From contig NZ_JACONV010000013.1 of assembly GCF_014358015.1 (NCBI RefSeq), positions 1 through 64,000 on the forward strand: a stretch of DNA of 64,000 nucleotides. Reading direction: 5' to 3'. The notes under the pieces are model-generated. The model made no database searches, had not been told where the DNA came from, and was given only the letters and a program-made list of their open reading frames with translations. Source of the stretch: Pseudomonas triticifolii. GTDB taxonomy: Bacteria > Pseudomonadota > Gammaproteobacteria > Pseudomonadales > Pseudomonadaceae. The translations under genes were made by a program, and so were the position numbers. Positions 54,504 to 62,588 of this stretch are shown here, piece by piece (positions within the stretch are counted from its first letter, which is position 1; every line of letters starts with the position of its first letter).

Positions 54504-55106
54504 ATGCGTGCGCCCTGGCTGCCGCTGCTTGACTGGTGGTTCGGCTCGGCCGAATCACCGACTGAAGTGGTGAAAGCCAGGAACACGCTCTGGTTTGGCA
54601 AGAAAAAGGCTAACGACGCCGAAGCCCGCGAGCGCTTCGGTGATCAGGTCGAGAAAGCGCTGGCGGGTGGTCTGGCCGAATGGGCGGAAAACCCAAAGGG
54701 CTGGCTGGCGCTGATTCTGCTGCTCGATCAGTTGCCACGCATGATCCATCGCGACACATCCAACGCCTTTGCCGGAGACCCGCGCGCGCAGGCACTGGTC
54801 AAGCATGGCTTGAAACTGGAGCGGGACCAGCATCTGGATCCACTGCAGCGCACCTTCATCTACCTGGTGCTGGAGCACAGCGAGAACCTCGCGGACCAGA
54901 ATCAGGCCACCGCCTGTTTCACCCGTTTGCTGCCGCTGCTACCTGCCACTGATCGCGGCTATTTCACGAGAAGCCTGACTTTTGCCGAGCGTCATCAGGC
55001 GATCATCGCCCGCTTCGGACGCTTCCCGCATCGAAATGCCATTCTGGGCAGAACCTCTACCGATCAGGAAGTCGAATTTCTCGAGAAACCCGGCTCAAGC
55101 TTCTGA
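54504..55106 (+). CDS. DUF924 family protein
   Basis: 200 residues, all-helical. WLALILLLDQLPRMIHRDTSNAFAGDPRAQAL is the family signature. Starts 14 bp after fbp, so probably co-transcribed. Tetratricopeptide-like fold has been proposed for the family. Function unknown. Confidence 0.87.
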   Translation: MRAPWLPLLDWWFGSAESPTEVVKARNTLWFGKKKANDAEARERFGDQVEKALAGGLAEWAENPKGWLALILLLDQLPRMIHRDTSNAFAGDPRAQALVKHGLKLERDQHLDPLQRTFIYLVLEHSENLADQNQATACFTRLLPLLPATDRGYFTRSLTFAERHQAIIARFGRFPHRNAILGRTSTDQEVEFLEKPGSSF

Positions 55107-55241
55107 TAGACCAAATAAATCCTTTTGTCTGCCGGGAACCAGATCCGCTTTTTCTCTTCTAAGCTTTCGGTACTGCGCCAGCGTCAGGCTGCATCGGCCC
55201 CCGTTGCGACGAGACCCCTCTTCCGTTCAGGAGCTTCATCC

Positions 55242-55496
55242 ATGTCCTTGCGCTATGTCGCTTTACTCTCGTTTTGCGTGTTCCTGGCTGCGTGCAGCAA
55301 AATCACCCAGGAAAACTACTCCAAACTCTCTGCGGGCATGCCTAAGGGTCAGGTCGAATCCTTGCTGGGCAGCCCGACTGAATGTTCCGGTGCGCTGGGC
55401 ATGTCCAGTTGCACATGGGGCGACAAAAACACGTTCATCAGCGTGCAGTACGCCGCTGACAAGGTCGTCCTGTTCTCGGGTCAGGGCCTGAAATAA
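55242..55496 (+). CDS. Small lipoprotein, SmpA/OmlA-like fold
   Basis: 84 residues from the ATG at 55242, with GGAG upstream and MSLRYVALLSFCVFLAAC as a lipoprotein signal (lipobox LAAC). The mature part, NYSKLSAGMPKGQVESLLGSPTECSG, resembles the helix-turn of BamE/SmpA-type small lipoproteins, with a Cys pair (ECSG/SSCTW) probably disulfide-bonded. Outer or inner membrane location is undecided. blc follows 2 bp later. Confidence 0.82.
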   Translation: MSLRYVALLSFCVFLAACSKITQENYSKLSAGMPKGQVESLLGSPTECSGALGMSSCTWGDKNTFISVQYAADKVVLFSGQGLK

Positions 55497-55498
55497 GC

Positions 55499-56077
55499 AT
55501 GGTCAAGGTACTCGTACGTTTCGGTATCTTCGTGATGGCCAGTTTTCTGGCCATCGGCTTTGCGCACTCGGCTGACAACCTTGAGCCGAGGACGGTCGAC
55601 AGCGTCGATCTCAAGCAGTATCAGGGCACCTGGTACGAACTGGCGCGACTGCCGATGTTTTTCCAGCGCAAATGCGCGCAGTCCGAAGCTCACTATCAGC
55701 TCAAGGATGACGGCAACATCGCCGTGACCAATCGCTGCCGCACCATTGAAGGCGAATGGCAGGAAGCGACCGGCACCGCCTCGCCGCAGGTTCCGGGCAA
55801 GACCGACAAGCTGTGGGTCGTGTTCGATAACTGGTTCTCGCGTCTGCTCCCGGGTGTTGCCAAGGGCGACTACTGGGTGCTGGACATCGGCGACGGCTAC
55901 AAGACCGCGGTGGTCGGCAACCCGGACCGCAAGTACCTCTGGCTGCTGTCACGCACGCCAACGGTGTCCGAGTCGGTCAAGCAAGGCATGCTCAGCAAGG
56001 CTCGTCAGCAGGGTTACGACACCTCACGCCTGATCTGGCGCGAGGCTGACTCGAAGATCGGCAAGGGCGAGAAGTGA
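55499..56077 (+). CDS. blc: Bacterial lipocalin
   Basis: 192 residues. Signal peptide MVKVLVRFGIFVMASFLAIGFAHS ending in a type I cleavage site; there is no lipobox, unlike E. coli Blc. Lipocalin motif 1 is YQGTWYELARLP, with WVLDIGDGYKTAVVGNPDRKYLWLLSRTP downstream. Likely a periplasmic binder of lysophospholipids or fatty acids. Co-transcribed with the small lipoprotein. Confidence 0.9.
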   Translation: MVKVLVRFGIFVMASFLAIGFAHSADNLEPRTVDSVDLKQYQGTWYELARLPMFFQRKCAQSEAHYQLKDDGNIAVTNRCRTIEGEWQEATGTASPQVPGKTDKLWVVFDNWFSRLLPGVAKGDYWVLDIGDGYKTAVVGNPDRKYLWLLSRTPTVSESVKQGMLSKARQQGYDTSRLIWREADSKIGKGEK

Positions 56078-56090
56078 ACACTGGCGGGCG

Positions 56091-56118
56091 TGATCGTGCC
56101 AACCCGTTGGCACGATCA
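56091..56118. terminator. Perfect palindrome between convergent blc and hutF
   Basis: TGATCGTGCCAAC (56091-56103) / GTTGGCACGATCA (56106-56118), a 13-bp perfect stem with a 2-bp centre. No T-run. Related to the GATCGTTCCCAC palindrome at 14843. May stop both transcripts. Confidence 0.65.
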
Positions 56119-56123
56119 GTCCG

Positions 56124-57488
56124 TTAGTCCAGCAACGCCCTTAGTACCTGAGCAAACGCCTGGGCACTCTGCTCCTGATCGGCATGTCGCCCGTCACGAA
56201 TGACCCAACGTCCGCCCACCGCCACGTCACGGATCTGGCGGTCACTGCCTGCGAACAACCAGCGGTTGAGAATGGCATCGCCCGATGCAGTGGCGATATA
56301 CGGGTCATTGCCATCCAGTACCAGCCAGTCAGCACGCTTGCCGACTTCCAGCGCGCCAATCTCCTGCCCCAGCGCCTGGGCACCGCCCGCAAGCGCTGCA
56401 TCCATCAAGGTTCTGCCAACCATCGGCTGATCGCTGCGATGCAACCGGTTACGACGCTGGTCGCGCAGCCGCTGGCCGTACTCCAGCCAGCGCAGCTCTT
56501 CGACCACGCTGAGCGACACATGGCTGTCTGAACCAATGCCCCAGCGCCCGCCCTGCGCGATGTAATCCACAGCCGGGAAAATCCCGTCACCCAGGTTCGC
56601 TTCAGTGGTCAGGCACAAACCGGCAACGGCTGCGCTGCTCGCCATAAGTGCCACTTCGTCAGGCTCGGCATGGGTCGCATGCACCAGACACCAGCGGTTA
56701 TCCACAGGCGTGTTTTCATACAACCACTGCAACGGACGTCGACCGCTCCAGCTCAGGCAGTCGTCGACTTCCTTCTGCTGTTCGGCAATGTGGATATGCA
56801 CCGGGCAATGCGGGTCGCTGGCAGCCAGCACGGCGCTGATCTGCCCGGGCGTCACGGCACGCAACGAGTGAAAGCAAAGGCCAAGCCGCTGCGCCGTTTG
56901 ACTCGCCACAATTGGCTGCAAACGCGCCTGCAGGTCCAGATAGCTGTCGGTGCTGTGGATAAATCGACGCTGGCCTTCGTTCGGTGCCTGCCCGCCAAAC
57001 CCGGAATGGCTGTAGAGCACCGGCAGCAGCGTCAGGCCAATACCGACCGAGCTTGCCGCCTGGCTGATCTGCACCGCCAGCTCGGCGGGGTCGTCGTAGG
57101 GTTTGCCCGTAATGTCCTGATGCACGTAGTGAAATTCGGCGACCGAGGTGTAGCCGCCTTTGAGCATCTCGATGTACAGCTGACGGGCAATGACGCCCAG
57201 TTGCTGTGGCGTGATGCGTCCGACCAGCCGGTACATGAGGTCGCGCCAGGTCCAGAAGCTGTCGTTCGGGTTGCCGGCCACTTCGGCCAGACCGGCCATG
57301 GCACGCTGGAAAGCGTGCGAGTGCAGGTTCGGCATGCCGGGCAGCAACGGACCGTGGACGACTTCAGCGCCCTGCCGATCCGCATTGGCCTGAATCCGCG
57401 TCAGCATACCCTCAGGGCTGACCTCCAGACGTACGTCGTTGGCCCAGCCGTCCGGAAGTAGCGCGCGCTCGGCAAAGAAGGCTGACAT
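56124..57488 (-). CDS. hutF: Formimidoylglutamate deiminase
   Basis: 454 residues from the ATG at 57488, with GAGGTG 8 nt upstream; a GTG three codons earlier overlaps that site. Amidohydrolase that converts formiminoglutamate to formylglutamate plus ammonia, the Pseudomonas branch of histidine breakdown. Zinc-site HSH in MPNLHSHAFQRAMAGL, then LVHATHAEPDE and GIGSDSHVSLSVVEELRWLEY. It diverges from hutC across a shared operator region. Confidence 0.94.
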   Translation of the reverse strand: MSAFFAERALLPDGWANDVRLEVSPEGMLTRIQANADRQGAEVVHGPLLPGMPNLHSHAFQRAMAGLAEVAGNPNDSFWTWRDLMYRLVGRITPQQLGVIARQLYIEMLKGGYTSVAEFHYVHQDITGKPYDDPAELAVQISQAASSVGIGLTLLPVLYSHSGFGGQAPNEGQRRFIHSTDSYLDLQARLQPIVASQTAQRLGLCFHSLRAVTPGQISAVLAASDPHCPVHIHIAEQQKEVDDCLSWSGRRPLQWLYENTPVDNRWCLVHATHAEPDEVALMASSAAVAGLCLTTEANLGDGIFPAVDYIAQGGRWGIGSDSHVSLSVVEELRWLEYGQRLRDQRRNRLHRSDQPMVGRTLMDAALAGGAQALGQEIGALEVGKRADWLVLDGNDPYIATASGDAILNRWLFAGSDRQIRDVAVGGRWVIRDGRHADQEQSAQAFAQVLRALLD

Positions 57489-57514
57489 TGACTTCACACC
57501 TCATCACTGTAATT

Positions 57515-57530
57515 TGTATATACATATACA
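57515..57530. promoter_or_regulatory. Putative HutC operator between hutF and hutC
   Basis: TGTATATACATATACA: overlapping TGTATATACA and TGTATATG/CATATACA palindromes in the divergent hutF-hutC gap. It resembles the TGTA-TACA core of the hutU-side site and of GntR/HutC operators generally. Confidence 0.65.
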
Positions 57531-57628
57531 GACGTTTGGTTCACCGGTAAACCGTCGGCAAACTTGCCGTACCACAGGTTAATGGTTAGCTTGAGCGCCT
57601 GAATCATCTCCACGACAAGGACACCTAC

Positions 57629-58378
57629 GTGCCGACGCCGCCCGCCTCTTCCTCACTGGCAGCCCAGATGGGCGAAAGTCCCGCACCCTTGTACGCCCGC
57701 GTCAAACACATGATCGCCCTGCAGATCCAGAACGGCACCTGGCCGCCGCATCATCGCGTGCCGTCGGAAAGCGAGCTGGTGACACAACTGGGTTTCAGCC
57801 GCATGACCATCAACCGCGCCTTGCGTGAACTGACCGCCGAAGGCCTGCTGGTGCGCATGCAGGGCGTCGGTACGTTCGTTGCAGAGCCCAAAAGCCAGTC
57901 AGCGCTGTTTGAAGTCCACAATATCGCTGACGAGATTGCCGCACGAGGCCATCGTCATTCCTGCAAGGTCATCATCCTCAAAGAAGAAGCCGCAGGCTCC
58001 GAACGCGCACTGGCGCTGGACATGCGCGAGGGTCAGCGGGTGTTCCATTCGTTGATCGTGCATTACGAAAACGACATTGCGGTACAGATCGAAGACCGTT
58101 TCGTGAACGCGTTGGTCGCGCCGGATTACCTCAAGCAGGACTTCACCCTGCAGACGCCCTACGCCTACCTGTCGCAGGTGGCGCCGTTGACCGAGGGTGA
58201 GCATGTGGTCGAGGCGATTCTGGCAGAGGCCGACGAGTGCACACTGTTGCAGATCGACGCGGGCGAACCCTGCCTTTTGATTCGCCGCCGTACGTGGTCA
58301 GGTCGCCAGCCGGTGACCGCCGCACGCCTGATCCATCCCGGCTCCCGTCATCGCCTTGAAGGACGTTTCACCAAATGA
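57629..58378 (+). CDS. hutC: Histidine utilisation repressor, GntR/HutC family
   Basis: 249 residues from a GTG with AAGG upstream. N-terminal winged helix (APLYARVKHMIALQIQNGTW through RMTINRALRELTAEGLLVRMQGVGTFVAE), C-terminal UTRA effector domain (about residues 95-240) that binds urocanate. Represses hut genes, likely at the 57515 and 62488 sites. Overlaps hutD by 4 bp. Confidence 0.94.
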   Translation: MPTPPASSSLAAQMGESPAPLYARVKHMIALQIQNGTWPPHHRVPSESELVTQLGFSRMTINRALRELTAEGLLVRMQGVGTFVAEPKSQSALFEVHNIADEIAARGHRHSCKVIILKEEAAGSERALALDMREGQRVFHSLIVHYENDIAVQIEDRFVNALVAPDYLKQDFTLQTPYAYLSQVAPLTEGEHVVEAILAEADECTLLQIDAGEPCLLIRRRTWSGRQPVTAARLIHPGSRHRLEGRFTK

Positions 58379-58971
58379 CCGCGACCCGCATCCTGCGCGC
58401 CATCGATTACCCGCGCATGCCGTGGAAGAACGGCGGCGGCAGCACTGAAGAAATCGCCCGCGACGCAGGTCAGGACCTGGACGGTTTCGGCTGGCGGTTG
58501 TCGATTGCGGATATCGAACACTCAGGCGGCTTTTCCGTGTTCGCCGGTTATCAGCGGATCATCACCGTGCTGCAGGGCGCGGGCATGACACTGACGGTCG
58601 ACGGCATCACCAGTCGCCCGCTGCTGCCTTCCGATCCATTTGCGTTCAGCGGGGACAGCCAGGTCGAGTGCACATTGCTCGACGGGCCGATCCGGGATTT
58701 CAATCTCATCTATGCGGCGCATCAATACAGCGCGCGCCTGCAGTGGATCGACGTGCGCCAGCCGCAACGGCTGTTCAGTTCGGCGAGCACCTTCATGCTG
58801 TTCAGTATGGCCGAGCAGATCGCCCTCAGCATCAACGGCCAGCCGTGGGAAATCCTCGGCCGACACGACTGCGCCCACGTGGACAACACCGGCGCACTCA
58901 TGGAGATCGAGCTGCAATCGTCGGGCGCCAGCCGTTGCTGCCTGATTGAGCTGAACGCCATGGGTCAATGA
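58375..58971 (+). CDS. hutD: HutD family protein
   Basis: 198 residues, cupin-like beta-barrel. MPWKNGGGSTEEIARD and WRLSIADIEHSGGFSVFAGYQRIITVL are the family signatures. In P. fluorescens HutD is thought to set an upper limit on hut operon activity. Translationally coupled to hutC. Confidence 0.92.
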   Translation: MTATRILRAIDYPRMPWKNGGGSTEEIARDAGQDLDGFGWRLSIADIEHSGGFSVFAGYQRIITVLQGAGMTLTVDGITSRPLLPSDPFAFSGDSQVECTLLDGPIRDFNLIYAAHQYSARLQWIDVRQPQRLFSSASTFMLFSMAEQIALSINGQPWEILGRHDCAHVDNTGALMEIELQSSGASRCCLIELNAMGQ

Positions 58972-59018
58972 AGGTATGCTAAGCGCCCTCTAAAAATCAG
59001 CTCCCTTCAAGGACGACC

Positions 59019-60194
59019 ATGACTCAATTCCCGATCAAGGAAACGCCTCGGGCCGTTGCCATCCTCGCCAGCTTTCTCGCCTCCGAGTCCGCAGGCGGCA
59101 TCATCTTGATGCTGGCCGCTCTGGCCGCCCTGATTGTCGCCAACTCGCCGCTGTCAGCCGGTTATTTTGCGGTGCTGCACAGCGTGTGGCTGGGCCTGTC
59201 AGTCGAGCTGTGGGTCAACGACGGGTTGATGGCGATCTTCTTCCTGATGGTCGGCCTGGAAATCAAGCGCGAAGTGTTGGCGGGTGGACTCTCGACCTGG
59301 GGCCAACGCGCCCTGCCCGGCTTTGCCGCTGCAGGCGGAATGCTGGTGCCGGCGCTGATCTACATCGCCGTCAACTGGGGCAACCCGCAGACCTTGAGCG
59401 GCTGGGCGATTCCTGCTGCAACTGACATCGCGTTCGCACTGGGCGTACTGTCTTTGCTGGGCAATCGCGTGCCGACGTCGCTCAAGGTGTTTCTCGCGGC
59501 ACTGGCGATTCTCGACGACCTGGGTGCCGTCACCATCATCGCGTTCTTCTACAGTTCCGGCCTGAACCTGCCGATGCTGGGCGCGGCCCTGGCCACGCTG
59601 GCGGTGCTGATCGTGATGAATCGCCTCAACGTCCGTCGCCTGCTGCCGTATCTGTTGCTGGGTGCGCTGCTGTGGTTCTTCGTGTTGCAGTCGGGCGTTC
59701 ACGCCACGCTGGCAGGCGTCGCGCTGGCGCTGTGCATCCCGCTGGGCAAGCCCGAGGAAGAAGCGCGCTCGCCGCTGCTGTTCCTCGAAGAGAAGATGCA
59801 TTACTGGGTGGCATTTGCGGTAGTGCCGATCTTTGGCTTTGCCAACGCAGGGGTTTCGCTGGCCGGCATCTCCATGGAAAACCTCGTCGATACGGTGCCG
59901 CTCGGTGTCGCGCTGGGGCTGTTCGTGGGCAAGCAGATCGGCGTATTCCTGGCCGCCGTGCTGGCCATTCGTGCAGGGCTGGCCGTGCTGCCGGAAGGCA
60001 GTAACTGGGTGCAGCTGTATGGCGTGGCGATCCTGTGCGGCATCGGCTTCACCATGAGCCTGTTCATCGGCAACCTGGCGTTTCCCGGTCAGCAGCACCT
60101 GATCGATGAAGTAAAAGTCGGCGTATTGATGGGCTCGGGCCTCGCGGCGATCACCGGGATCTTGCTGCTGCGCAGCCGTTTTAGCCGGCCCTGA
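59019..60194 (+). CDS. nhaA: Na+/H+ antiporter NhaA
   Basis: 391 residues, 11-12 membrane helices. Exchanges cytoplasmic Na+ for periplasmic H+. The paired Asp in LAALAILDDLGAVTIIAFFY correspond to the essential residues of E. coli NhaA. TDIAFALGVLSLLGNRVP and GKQIGVF are also conserved. It has its own ribosome site and lies inside the hut locus, between hutD and hutU. Confidence 0.96.
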   Translation: MTQFPIKETPRAVAILASFLASESAGGIILMLAALAALIVANSPLSAGYFAVLHSVWLGLSVELWVNDGLMAIFFLMVGLEIKREVLAGGLSTWGQRALPGFAAAGGMLVPALIYIAVNWGNPQTLSGWAIPAATDIAFALGVLSLLGNRVPTSLKVFLAALAILDDLGAVTIIAFFYSSGLNLPMLGAALATLAVLIVMNRLNVRRLLPYLLLGALLWFFVLQSGVHATLAGVALALCIPLGKPEEEARSPLLFLEEKMHYWVAFAVVPIFGFANAGVSLAGISMENLVDTVPLGVALGLFVGKQIGVFLAAVLAIRAGLAVLPEGSNWVQLYGVAILCGIGFTMSLFIGNLAFPGQQHLIDEVKVGVLMGSGLAAITGILLLRSRFSRP

Positions 60195-60299
60195 AAAAAT
60201 ATTTTCAAATCACTGCATCCAGATCGTTTCCTCGCGGGTAGTACTTGCAGCAGCCACTTCGAGTTGCTGAGCGCGGTTAAACCATCTGGAGATTTCTGC

Positions 60300-60833
60300 A
60301 TGAACGCAAAACGCTTGCTCTGCCTTGCAGGTAGTACCCTGGCTTTCACTTGCCTGTCGTCCGTCGCCATGGCCCAGACCGATCTGCCCGAAAGCGTTCG
60401 GGTTCCGGCCGGCCACAAGATCAGCATGCAAACCACCGGGGTCGGCGAAATTACCTACGAATGCCGCGCCAAAGCCAACATGCCCAATGAGATGGAATGG
60501 GCGTTCGTCGGTCCCAAGGCGGTACTCAATGACAAGAGCGGCAAACAGGTCGGCACCTACTACGGCCCGCCTGCAACGTGGGAAGCCAAAGACGGCTCGA
60601 AAGTGACCGGCACTCAGGTCGCCGTGGCACCGTCGAGCGCAGGCAACCTGCCGTATCAACTGGTCAAGGCCAACCCGGCTGAAGGCAAAGGCGCCATGAC
60701 CGGCGTTGCCTACATCCAGCGCACCGCCCTGAAAGGCGGCGTAGCACCGACCACCGCGTGCGCGGCCAGCAACAAGGGCGCCAAGGAAGTGGTCAAGTAT
60801 CAGGCCGACTACCTGTTCTGGACCGCCAACTGA
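60300..60833 (+). CDS. DUF3455 exported protein
   Basis: 177 residues from the ATG at 60300 (GGAG upstream); an earlier in-frame start gives no signal peptide. Signal MNAKRLLCLAGSTLAFTCLSSVAMAQ. The mature protein has YECRAKAN, WAFVGPKAVLND and YYGPPATWEAKDGSKVTG, the DUF3455 pattern. Two Cys (YECR and TACA) may form a disulfide. Function unknown. It directly precedes the ECF sigma gene and may belong to its regulon. Confidence 0.85.
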   Translation: MNAKRLLCLAGSTLAFTCLSSVAMAQTDLPESVRVPAGHKISMQTTGVGEITYECRAKANMPNEMEWAFVGPKAVLNDKSGKQVGTYYGPPATWEAKDGSKVTGTQVAVAPSSAGNLPYQLVKANPAEGKGAMTGVAYIQRTALKGGVAPTTACAASNKGAKEVVKYQADYLFWTAN

Positions 60834-60933
60834 TCACAGTCAGGCAATCGGTCACCGCGCAGCCAGTGAGCTATGCTGCTGCGCGGGTCCTCGTGATATC
60901 AACGAGGCAGTAGTCCATTGACGGCGGATCACC

Positions 60934-61500
60934 TTGTCCTCACACGAATCTCTCTTTGATTACGAAGGCACGCTGCAGGCCTGCGCTCGCGGTGAGCGGC
61001 AGGCCCTGCATCGTCTTTATGAACAGGAAAGCGCACGGCTGCTCGGTGTGGTCATGCGGCTGGTGCGTGACCGCGCACAGGCTGAAGACATCGTGCATGA
61101 TGCCTTTCTCAAGATATGGACCGGTGCCGCCAGTTTCGACGCCTCACGCGGCTCGGCACGCGGCTGGATTTACAGCGTGACGCGCCATCTGGCGCTCAAC
61201 AACCTGCGCAACACCGCACGGGAAGTTCGCGTTGAGGATGACGGCAGCGAAGATCATCATGAGCAGGCGACACTGGAAGGCTGGCAGGAAACCGGCGATG
61301 CTTTCGACTGGCGAGTCAATCCCGGGCGCATTACATCGTGCCTGGAACAGCTAGAACCGGTGCGGCGTAACTGTGTGCTTCACGCCTATGTAGACGGTTA
61401 TTCGCATCAAGAAATCGCGCAGAAAGTTGGCGCGCCACTGGGTACGGTCAAAGCCTGGATCAAGCGCAGCCTGACGGCTTTGCGGGAGTGCATGGGATGA
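60934..61500 (+). CDS. ECF-type RNA polymerase sigma factor
   Basis: 188 residues from a TTG, the first possible start after an in-frame stop at 60919. Region 2 has RLVRDRAQAEDIVHDAFLKIWTGA and region 4 has YSHQEIAQKVGAPLGTVKAWIKRSL. Cytoplasmic; drives a small regulon once released from the anti-sigma encoded next (4-bp overlap). The stimulus is unknown. A CCTCGT/ACGAGG hairpin lies in the 100-bp upstream gap (60889-60907). Confidence 0.92.
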   Translation: MSSHESLFDYEGTLQACARGERQALHRLYEQESARLLGVVMRLVRDRAQAEDIVHDAFLKIWTGAASFDASRGSARGWIYSVTRHLALNNLRNTAREVRVEDDGSEDHHEQATLEGWQETGDAFDWRVNPGRITSCLEQLEPVRRNCVLHAYVDGYSHQEIAQKVGAPLGTVKAWIKRSLTALRECMG

Positions 61501-62201
61501 CCCAACCTTCGAACGAGAATATTCACGAGCTGGCGGGCGAGTACGTACTCGGCACCCTGTCGGCCGGGCAAAGGCTCGACGTCCAGCGTCGGCTGCCCCA
61601 CGAGCCCGACCTGCAAGCGGCGATAGACGCCTGGGAACAACGTCTGCTGCCCCTGACCGAGCTGGCAGAGCCGGTCATGCCGTCACCCGGTCTATGGGAG
61701 CGGATCGAGCGCAACCTGATAGATCGCACAGTGACCCGGTCGCAGCCTGAACAGCGCGTACGCTGGTGGGACAACCTGGCGATCTGGCGCGGCCTTGCAG
61801 GCGCAGGACTTGCCGCCTCGCTGGTGCTGGGCATGACACTGCTGACCCGCACCCCAACGCCGCCCTCTTATCTGGTGGTGCTGGTCGGGCCTCAGGACAA
61901 ATCACCCGGCTGGGTCGTGCAGGCCAGTAACCCGCAGGAAATCCAGCTCATCCCGCTGGGCGCGTTCGAAGTCCCGGCCGACAAGGCGCTGGAGTTCTGG
62001 ACCAAGGGTGATGGCTGGCAAGGACCGGTTTCCCTCGGGCTGGTCAAACCGGGGCAAAGCCTGAACATCCCGCTCGACAAACTACCGCCACTGCAACCCA
62101 ACCAGTTGTTCGAGCTGACGCTGGAAACATCCACCGGCTCGCCCATCGGCAAACCGACGGGTCCGATTCAATTCATTGGACGAGCAGTCAAGGTGATTTG
62201 A
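61497..62201 (+). CDS. Anti-sigma factor, RskA-like
   Basis: 234 residues from the ATG at 61497. The N-terminal cytoplasmic part (IHELAGEYVLGTLSAGQRLDVQRRL) is the sigma-binding domain. One transmembrane helix (about residues 100-120) and a periplasmic anti-sigma-K domain (about 125-234) follow. No Cys/His zinc motif is seen, so it is not a ZAS-type redox anti-sigma. Controls the sigma factor encoded just upstream. Confidence 0.9.
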   Translation: MTQPSNENIHELAGEYVLGTLSAGQRLDVQRRLPHEPDLQAAIDAWEQRLLPLTELAEPVMPSPGLWERIERNLIDRTVTRSQPEQRVRWWDNLAIWRGLAGAGLAASLVLGMTLLTRTPTPPSYLVVLVGPQDKSPGWVVQASNPQEIQLIPLGAFEVPADKALEFWTKGDGWQGPVSLGLVKPGQSLNIPLDKLPPLQPNQLFELTLETSTGSPIGKPTGPIQFIGRAVKVI

Positions 62202-62588
62202 GACGTATGACACGGATCGTCTGACGTTCTGCCCCCTTCGCTTCACACCCGCCTCACCGGATAACTACAACCCTGTGGGAATGCGCCGGCAACCCGAGCC
62301 GCACCAGCGTGTTACCCACCGCCCCAAAACTGCGCAAAAAAGCCCTCAGGTAACAATCACGGCGTCTTGGCGCGCTCGCACGCCAACCATGCCCGTTCCT
62401 CTGAAAACCTCGAAAAGCAAGGCCTTGCGCTGTTTCTGAATAGGCTACAGCCCTCGCCCGACAAAGTTGGTCTTCAGATTGCATATGCTTGTATGTACAA
62501 GTAGAGACAGGCTAATCAAGCCGCTCTGCCGACCTGCATTGAAGCGCCCTGCACGGGCTGGTTTGGAATGATCGCTGAGGATTTTTTT
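62202..62588. other. Region upstream of hutU
   Basis: 387-bp gap without a supportable gene. It contains a HutC-type operator at 62488-62501, a GAGGA ribosome site for hutU near 62577, and presumably the hutU promoter. Confidence 0.6.
62488..62501. promoter_or_regulatory. HutC operator upstream of hutU
   Basis: CTTGTATGTACAAG: 6-bp arms CTTGTA and TACAAG around a TG centre, about 90 bp before the hutU start. Fits the GntR/HutC operator pattern and shares the TGTA-TACA core with the site at 57515. Confidence 0.78.
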
